Assembly: GCA_964651705.1 (NCBI GenBank)
Contig: CAZYWZ010000006.1
Location: 1 to 64,000, forward strand
Direction: 5' to 3'
DNA length: 64,000 nucleotides
From: JADLBR01 sp964651705
GTDB lineage: Bacteria; Verrucomicrobiota; Verrucomicrobiia; JADLBR01
The notes under the pieces were generated by a model. The model was given only the letters and a program-made list of their open reading frames with translations. It was not told the origin of the DNA and did not search any database. Position 1 is the first letter of the stretch, and every line of letters starts with the position of its first letter. Position numbers and translations under genes: made by a program. Positions 59,484 through 64,000 of this stretch are shown here, in pieces.

Positions 59484-59715
59484 GTGAGGCAGGCATTCCT
59501 GCCTGCGGCGGCGGCCCTGAGCGCACGGGGGCAGACGACCTGCCCGCCTCTGGCGGACCCAAATCCTCGCGTAAGGATCGCTCCCCGAGTGACGTGCCCT
59601 AAACGAACCGTATAGGACACAGGCACGTCACCGTGCCAAGTTTTGGGGCGCGGATTCCTATCCGCGCCACGCACGGTCCTGCCGGTTGCCCGTGGCGCGA
59701 AAGGGATTTCGCGCC
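59484..59715. repeat. Intergenic hairpin array upstream of lepA
   Basis: The 59433-59831 gap holds GGCAGG-catt-CCTGCC (59488-59503), the 20-mer GACCTGCCCGCCTCTGGCGG (59537-59556, exact copy at 48829), GGCGCGGA-ttccta-TCCGCGCC (59647-59668) and GGCGCGAAA-ggga-TTTCGCGCC (59694-59715). These are separate hairpins, three of them perfect. They resemble scattered REP-like elements rather than one gene's attenuator. No ORF is supported before lepA. Confidence 0.55.
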
Positions 59716-59831
59716 CTACATTCCCAAGTGTTGCGCCTCCGGGTAGTGCCTTACGCGAGGATTTGGGGCGGATTTTGGGCGTTGATCTGGCCCGTTACCG
59801 CGCCATAGTGCGCGGTCACACGATTTTCGGA

Positions 59832-61628
59832 ATGGACAGGTCCCTCACGCGCAACTTTTGCATCATCGCGCACGTCGATCACGGAAAGACCACGCTCTCC
59901 GACCGCCTGCTGGAGAGCACGGGCACCGTCGAGCGGCGCGAGATGCAGGACCAGCTGCTGGACTCCATGTCGCTGGAGCGCGAGCGGGGGATCACGATCA
60001 AGGCGCACCCGGTCACGATGAACTACCGCGCCAAGGACGGGAAAGAGTATCGCCTCAACCTCATCGACACCCCGGGGCATGTCGACTTCAGCTACGAGGT
60101 GTCCCGCAGCCTGGCGGCCTGCGAGGGCGCCCTGCTCATCATCGATGCGGCCCAGGGCGTCGAGGCCCAGACCGTCGCCAACGTCCACCTCGCCTTCCAG
60201 GGCGGGCTCACCATCATCCCCGTCATCAACAAGATTGACCTCCCCGCCGCCGATGTCCCTTCGGTCATCCACCAGATCGAGGACATCCTCCAGATCCCGG
60301 GGGAGGAGGCGATCCTCGCCAGCGCGAAGAGCGGCATCGGGATCGGGGAGATCCTCGAGGCGATCGTCACCCGCCTCCCGGCCCCCGCGACGCCCGCGAC
60401 GAAGGGCCTCCAGGCGCTGGTCTACGACTCGGTGTACGACCCGTACCGCGGCGTGGTGACCTACGTCCGGATCTACGCCGGGGAACTTCGCCCCGGCAGC
60501 CAGATCCAGATGATGCACAGCCGCCTGAAGTACGAGGTCAAGGAGGTCGGCATCTTCACCCCGAAGCCAAAGAAGCAGGGGCATCTCCTCGAGGGCGACG
60601 TCGGCTACGTGATCGCCAACATCAAGACGACCGCCGAGGTCAAGGTGGGCGACACGATCACCGACGCGCAGCGGCCGGCGGAACGGCCGCTCCCGGGCTT
60701 CAAGGAGCTGCACCCGATGGTATTCAGCGGGATCTACCCCGTGGACACCTCGGACTTCGAGCACCTCAAGGCCGCGATGGCCAAGCTCCAGCTCAACGAC
60801 AGCGCCTTCATCTATACGACGGAAACCTCCGCCGCGCTGGGCTTCGGTTTCCGCTGCGGCTTCCTCGGGCTGCTCCACATGGAGATCGTCCAGGAGCGCC
60901 TGCGGCGCGAGTACGACATGGACATCATCGCGACATACCCGAGCGTGGTGTACGAGGTCGTGAAGACCGACGGTGAGACCATCGAGATCAGCAACCCTGC
61001 CGAGCTGCCGAATCCCTCGCTGCTCGACGAGATCCGCGAGCCGACGGTCCAGGCCTTCCTGATGATCCCCAACGATTGCATGGGCGACATACTCCAGCTG
61101 ATCATGGATCGCCGCGGCATCGTCAACACGACGGAGTCCCTCGACGCCCGCCGCGTCATGCTCACCTGCGACCTGCCCCTCAACGAGATCCTCGTCGATT
61201 TCAACGACCGCATCAAGAGCCTCACCCGCGGCTACGGCTCGATGGACTACGAGCCGGGACCGTATCGAGCCAGCGACATGGTCAAGATGGACATCCTGGT
61301 CAACAGCGAGCCCATCGACGCCTTCTCCAGCATCGTCCACCGGGACAAGGCCGAGGCCCGCGGCCGCGCGCTCGCCACCCGCCTCAAGGAGATCATCCCC
61401 CCTCAGCTTTTCTCCGTGCCGATCCAGGCCGCCATCGGCGGCAAGATCATCGCCCGCGAGACCATCCGCTCCGTCGGCAAGGACGTCACCGCCAAGTGCT
61501 ACGGCGGCGACATCACCCGGAAGCGGAAACTCTGGGAGAAGCAGAAGGAGGGAAAGAAGCGCATGAAAATGATCGGAAAAGTCAATATCCCACAGGAGGC
61601 CTTCATCAAGGTGCTGAAGGCAGATTGA
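59832..61628 (+). CDS. lepA: Elongation factor 4 (LepA)
   Basis: 598 aa from the ATG at 59832; longer readings run into hairpin repeats. GTPase motifs AHVDHGKTT (13-21), 'ERGITIKAHPVTMNY' (G2), DTPGH (G3), 'NKID' (G4). The LepA-specific C-terminal domain is complete and ends 'KMIGKVNIPQEAFIKVLKAD'. It acts on ribosomes during initiation/translocation. lepB starts 3 bases downstream of its stop. Confidence 0.97.
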   Translation: MDRSLTRNFCIIAHVDHGKTTLSDRLLESTGTVERREMQDQLLDSMSLERERGITIKAHPVTMNYRAKDGKEYRLNLIDTPGHVDFSYEVSRSLAACEGALLIIDAAQGVEAQTVANVHLAFQGGLTIIPVINKIDLPAADVPSVIHQIEDILQIPGEEAILASAKSGIGIGEILEAIVTRLPAPATPATKGLQALVYDSVYDPYRGVVTYVRIYAGELRPGSQIQMMHSRLKYEVKEVGIFTPKPKKQGHLLEGDVGYVIANIKTTAEVKVGDTITDAQRPAERPLPGFKELHPMVFSGIYPVDTSDFEHLKAAMAKLQLNDSAFIYTTETSAALGFGFRCGFLGLLHMEIVQERLRREYDMDIIATYPSVVYEVVKTDGETIEISNPAELPNPSLLDEIREPTVQAFLMIPNDCMGDILQLIMDRRGIVNTTESLDARRVMLTCDLPLNEILVDFNDRIKSLTRGYGSMDYEPGPYRASDMVKMDILVNSEPIDAFSSIVHRDKAEARGRALATRLKEIIPPQLFSVPIQAAIGGKIIARETIRSVGKDVTAKCYGGDITRKRKLWEKQKEGKKRMKMIGKVNIPQEAFIKVLKAD

Positions 61629-61631
61629 GCC

Positions 61632-62804
61632 ATGTTGTTCTCGAGAAAGAAAGACCCCGCCCACCGCCTCAAGGAGGCGGCCAAAGAACTCGCGAAGCTG
61701 CGCCGCCACGAGCGCGACCGGCTGTCGCCCGAAAGCCTCGCCCGCCTGGAGGAGATGATCGCGGAGTTGAAACGGGAGGGCGGGGGACGCCCGGGGGAGG
61801 AGGAGGCCTCCAAGATCATGGGCCGCGCCGAGAAGCTCTACGCGGAGCTGGCGCCACGCGTGCGGCATCCCGGCATCGCCGAGAACGTGGACGTGATACT
61901 GGTGGCGGTCGTCGTGGCCCTCGGGGTGCGCTCGTATTTCCTCCAGCCGTTCAAGATCCCGACGAACTCGATGTTCCCGACGCTGCGGGGCGTGGTCGTC
62001 ACGAAGCTGGACTCGGAGAAGGCGCTGCCCAACCCGGTGCAGCGGGCCGCCGAGGCGATCTTCTGCGGGAGGGCGTATCTGGATTTCGACCTGCCTGGCG
62101 GCGCCCTCGTGATGCCGCACCACAGCCGATCCACGGGGATCTTTTTCCTGAAGCGGCTGCACCTGGTGTACGAGGCGGGCGGCGCGATCCAGACCAAGGT
62201 GCTTTGGACGGAGGCGACATTCGATGACCTGGACCGCGGGGTCGGGCTGCTGCCGCGCTCGCTGGAGGAGCGCGCGGCGCAGGAGCGGGGCCCGCGCCGG
62301 ATCCTGGCGAAGGTCGATACGGGCGATCACCTCTTCGTGAACAAGATCGCCTACCATTTCTCCCGGCCGGCCCGCGGCGATTCGTTCGTGTTCCGCACCA
62401 CGGGCCTGAAGACATCGTACAACCTGGGCCGCGATCCGAGGGAGGGTTCGCAATACTACATCAAGCGATGCGTCGGCACCCCGGGGGATGTCATGCGCGT
62501 CGACCCACCCAGGCTGCTTATCGGCGGCGAGGAGGCCAAGGAACGGCAGCTGCGCCGCGTCTTCTCCGACGCGCCCGGGTATAAGGGCTACAGCAACCAT
62601 CCCGAGAATGGCCCGCCATTCCGGTTTCTCGGATCCCCCGGGGACACCTACGCGATCCCCGAGGACGGCTACTGGGCCATGGGGGACAACAGCTACAATT
62701 CCCAGGACAGCCGGCAGTGGGGCCACGTGCCGCTGGAGAACGTCGTCGGAAAGGCCTTCATCATCTACTACCCGTTCAGCCGCAAATTCTGGCTGATCGA
62801 TTGA
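61632..62804 (+). CDS. lepB: Signal peptidase I
   Basis: 390 aa, longer than E. coli LepB. Residues 1-80 are a charged helical extension, followed by one TM helix ('VDVILVAVVVALGVRSYFLQ'). Catalytic Ser113 (PTNSMFPTL) and Lys279 (YYIKRCVGTPGD) with GDNSYNSQDSR box are intact. Residues about 140-230 form an insertion not seen in short forms. It cleaves exported preproteins, of which this window encodes many. Confidence 0.95.
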   Translation: MLFSRKKDPAHRLKEAAKELAKLRRHERDRLSPESLARLEEMIAELKREGGGRPGEEEASKIMGRAEKLYAELAPRVRHPGIAENVDVILVAVVVALGVRSYFLQPFKIPTNSMFPTLRGVVVTKLDSEKALPNPVQRAAEAIFCGRAYLDFDLPGGALVMPHHSRSTGIFFLKRLHLVYEAGGAIQTKVLWTEATFDDLDRGVGLLPRSLEERAAQERGPRRILAKVDTGDHLFVNKIAYHFSRPARGDSFVFRTTGLKTSYNLGRDPREGSQYYIKRCVGTPGDVMRVDPPRLLIGGEEAKERQLRRVFSDAPGYKGYSNHPENGPPFRFLGSPGDTYAIPEDGYWAMGDNSYNSQDSRQWGHVPLENVVGKAFIIYYPFSRKFWLID

Positions 62805-62822
62805 CCCGGGGATCCCGCGACG

Positions 62823-63917
62823 ATGATCCCGAGGAATTGGCTCGGCTGCCTCGCGGCATGCCTTTTCGCCGGCGGCGCCGGGTGCGCCGCTCAGGAGACA
62901 TCCGCCGGGGCGGGGGAGGCGGAGGCGCTCGTCCAAGAGGGGCTGGCGCTGGCTAAGAAAAAGGGTGACGCCAACAATCTGGCCGAGGCCGCGCGGCGCT
63001 TCCTGCGGGCGGCGGAGGCCGGGCATCCGGTTGCCTCCGCAGCGCTCGAGGGGGTCTGGAATGGCCTGCCGCCCGAGTTGCGCGTGCCGATGCTCGGCGT
63101 GTTCGGCGAGGAATGCCGAGGTTTTCGGACGATGATACGCCTGTACCCCTGGGCGCCAGACGGCGGTGGCCGCACGCTCGCGAGCGCCATCGGCCAACTC
63201 GCCCAGCCCGCGGCCAAGGAGGGCACCGAACGCCGCGCGCTCCTCGCGGCCCTCGCCGCCAGCGACCCCGAGATCATCGCCGCCGCCAGGCGCGCCCTGG
63301 CCCAGGCCTTTGGCGATGCCGCCGCCGACGCATTCGCCAAGATCTACGGCGCGACCGACGAGGCATTCCCCGGGGCCGTCGGCCAGGTCGCCAATGACGC
63401 CCGGCAGGGCAATCGCGGCGCCACCGAGGCCCTCGTGATCACCGCCCGCGACCCCGACCCCGACACCCGCACCAAGGCCGCCGAATGGCTCGGCGCAAAC
63501 GCCGGCACAGACCCCGCCGCCCTCGCCGCCATCCAATCCATGGCCGCCGACCCAGACCCACATATTCGCCAATCCGCTGCCTTCGCCCTCCACGCCATCT
63601 CTTCGCGCCGCCCAGAATTGCTCCAGATCCTCCTCGATGCCTCCAAAGATCCCGACGACTCCGTCCGCCTCACCGCCGTCATCGGACTCGCCGCCGATGC
63701 CATCCGCCATAACACCGCCGCCACCGATGCCCTCGTCGCCGCATCCAAAGACCCCAACCCAACCATCCGCGCCAAGGCCGTCGAAGGCCTCGGCAATGCC
63801 ATCGCCTCCGGTAACGACAGGGCCCGCGCCTTCCTCAAAAACCTCGCCACCGCCAAAGATCCCCAACTCGCCCCAATTGCCAGAGATTATCTCAAGAAAT
63901 ACCCACTTCGGAAGTGA
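62823..63917 (+). CDS. HEAT-repeat lipoprotein
   Basis: 364 aa. Lipoprotein signal with lipobox GAGC (residue about 21). Residues 30-60 form a Sel1/TPR-like start ('AEALVQEGLALAKKKGDANN'). Residues 80-360 are HEAT repeats: 'DPDTRTKAAEWLGANAGTDP', 'DPHIRQSAAFALHAIS', 'DPDDSVRLTAVIGLAADAIR' and 'DPNPTIRAKAVEGLGNAI'. HEAT repeats are protein-binding scaffolds. From about 63450 the codon choice shifts towards CCC/GCC/ATC, unlike the start of the gene. Its partner is unknown. Confidence 0.8.
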   Translation: MIPRNWLGCLAACLFAGGAGCAAQETSAGAGEAEALVQEGLALAKKKGDANNLAEAARRFLRAAEAGHPVASAALEGVWNGLPPELRVPMLGVFGEECRGFRTMIRLYPWAPDGGGRTLASAIGQLAQPAAKEGTERRALLAALAASDPEIIAAARRALAQAFGDAAADAFAKIYGATDEAFPGAVGQVANDARQGNRGATEALVITARDPDPDTRTKAAEWLGANAGTDPAALAAIQSMAADPDPHIRQSAAFALHAISSRRPELLQILLDASKDPDDSVRLTAVIGLAADAIRHNTAATDALVAASKDPNPTIRAKAVEGLGNAIASGNDRARAFLKNLATAKDPQLAPIARDYLKKYPLRK

Positions 63918-64000
63918 TTGGGCACAAATGGCTTGCGGTATTTATAACTTTATATAATATATGTCATATCAAATATAGCCTCGCCGGGTGGCAGAAAGGA
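63918..64000. other. AT-rich tail of the window
   Basis: After the last stop the base composition drops abruptly: bases about 63938-63976 are almost entirely A and T (TATTTATAACTTTATATAAT and on), in sharp contrast to the GC-rich DNA before it. It may be a promoter/terminator region or the edge of a foreign segment; too little is visible to decide. Confidence 0.4.

Noticed and set aside
59751..63866. A 1371-codon open frame on the minus strand across lepA, lepB and the HEAT gene
   Set aside because: It is antisense to three well-supported genes. Long antisense frames arise in GC-rich DNA because stop codons are rare; the peptide is low-complexity and matches no family.

Overview
The window is GC-rich bacterial DNA with clear Shine-Dalgarno starts and tightly overlapping operons. 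A BspA-type leucine-rich-repeat protein, a PEP-CTERM-like exported protein, WG-repeat and HAF-repeat proteins, a beta-helix surface protein and many intergenic hairpin modules point to the Verrucomicrobiota/PVC group. That placement is an inference from protein styles, not from a marker gene.

Region 1 (1-39.4 kb) is accessory DNA. From left to right it holds: a leftward phage/plasmid-type operon (DUF932-like protein, RadC, RecB/Cas4-like nuclease; 1.3-5.8 kb); a type I restriction-modification locus with extra parts (hsdM, Mrr-like nuclease, hsdS, a PIN toxin/antitoxin pair, hsdR, AlbA-like protein; 6.0-15.9 kb); a compact unit made of an XRE regulator, twin operators, a 71-aa peptide and an ATP-grasp ligase of the graspetide type (16.2-17.8 kb); a run of exported repeat proteins (17.9-24.3 kb); a non-coding segment with phased repeats, a parS-like palindrome and a large symmetric dyad (24.8-25.4 kb); a beta-helix protein and an FHA-cyclase/phosphatase gene with a C12 tract (25.4-28.4 kb); and a leftward plasmid-like operon of replication and phage accessory genes (28.8-38.2 kb: winged-helix initiator-like, DUF5131, DUF4326, DUF3102, RepA-like ATPase, Toprim primase, excisionase-like protein). 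An iteron-like triple dyad lies inside the last operon. A tyrosine integrase at 38.2-39.4 kb lies just upstream of an intact tRNA-Leu(CAA) and probably marks the right end of an integrated element. No conjugation or virion genes are visible, and the left end is probably outside the window.

Region 2 (39.5-64 kb) reads as chromosomal housekeeping DNA: tRNA-Leu; a RAMA-like protein; an acetyl-CoA hydrolase/transferase-GNAT fusion; a spermidine/putrescine ABC transporter (potABCD) followed by a family 9 glycosyltransferase; a VOC protein; rpe convergent with an LptF/LptG permease; an ECF sigma factor, anti-sigma candidate and exported protein; a C-terminal processing protease; the fatty-acid cluster fabD-fabG-acpP-fabF on the minus strand; and lepA, lepB and a HEAT-repeat lipoprotein. 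Hairpin repeat modules fill the longer gaps (40.9, 48.6, 55.1, 59.5 kb).

The strongest candidates for something new are the peptide/ATP-grasp/XRE unit with its symmetric operator pair, the two elaborately symmetric non-coding regions (25.0-25.3 and 34.4-34.6 kb), the C12 tract that sets whether a cyclase is fused to a phosphatase, and the composite restriction locus. No CRISPR array, rRNA gene or insertion-sequence transposase was seen.
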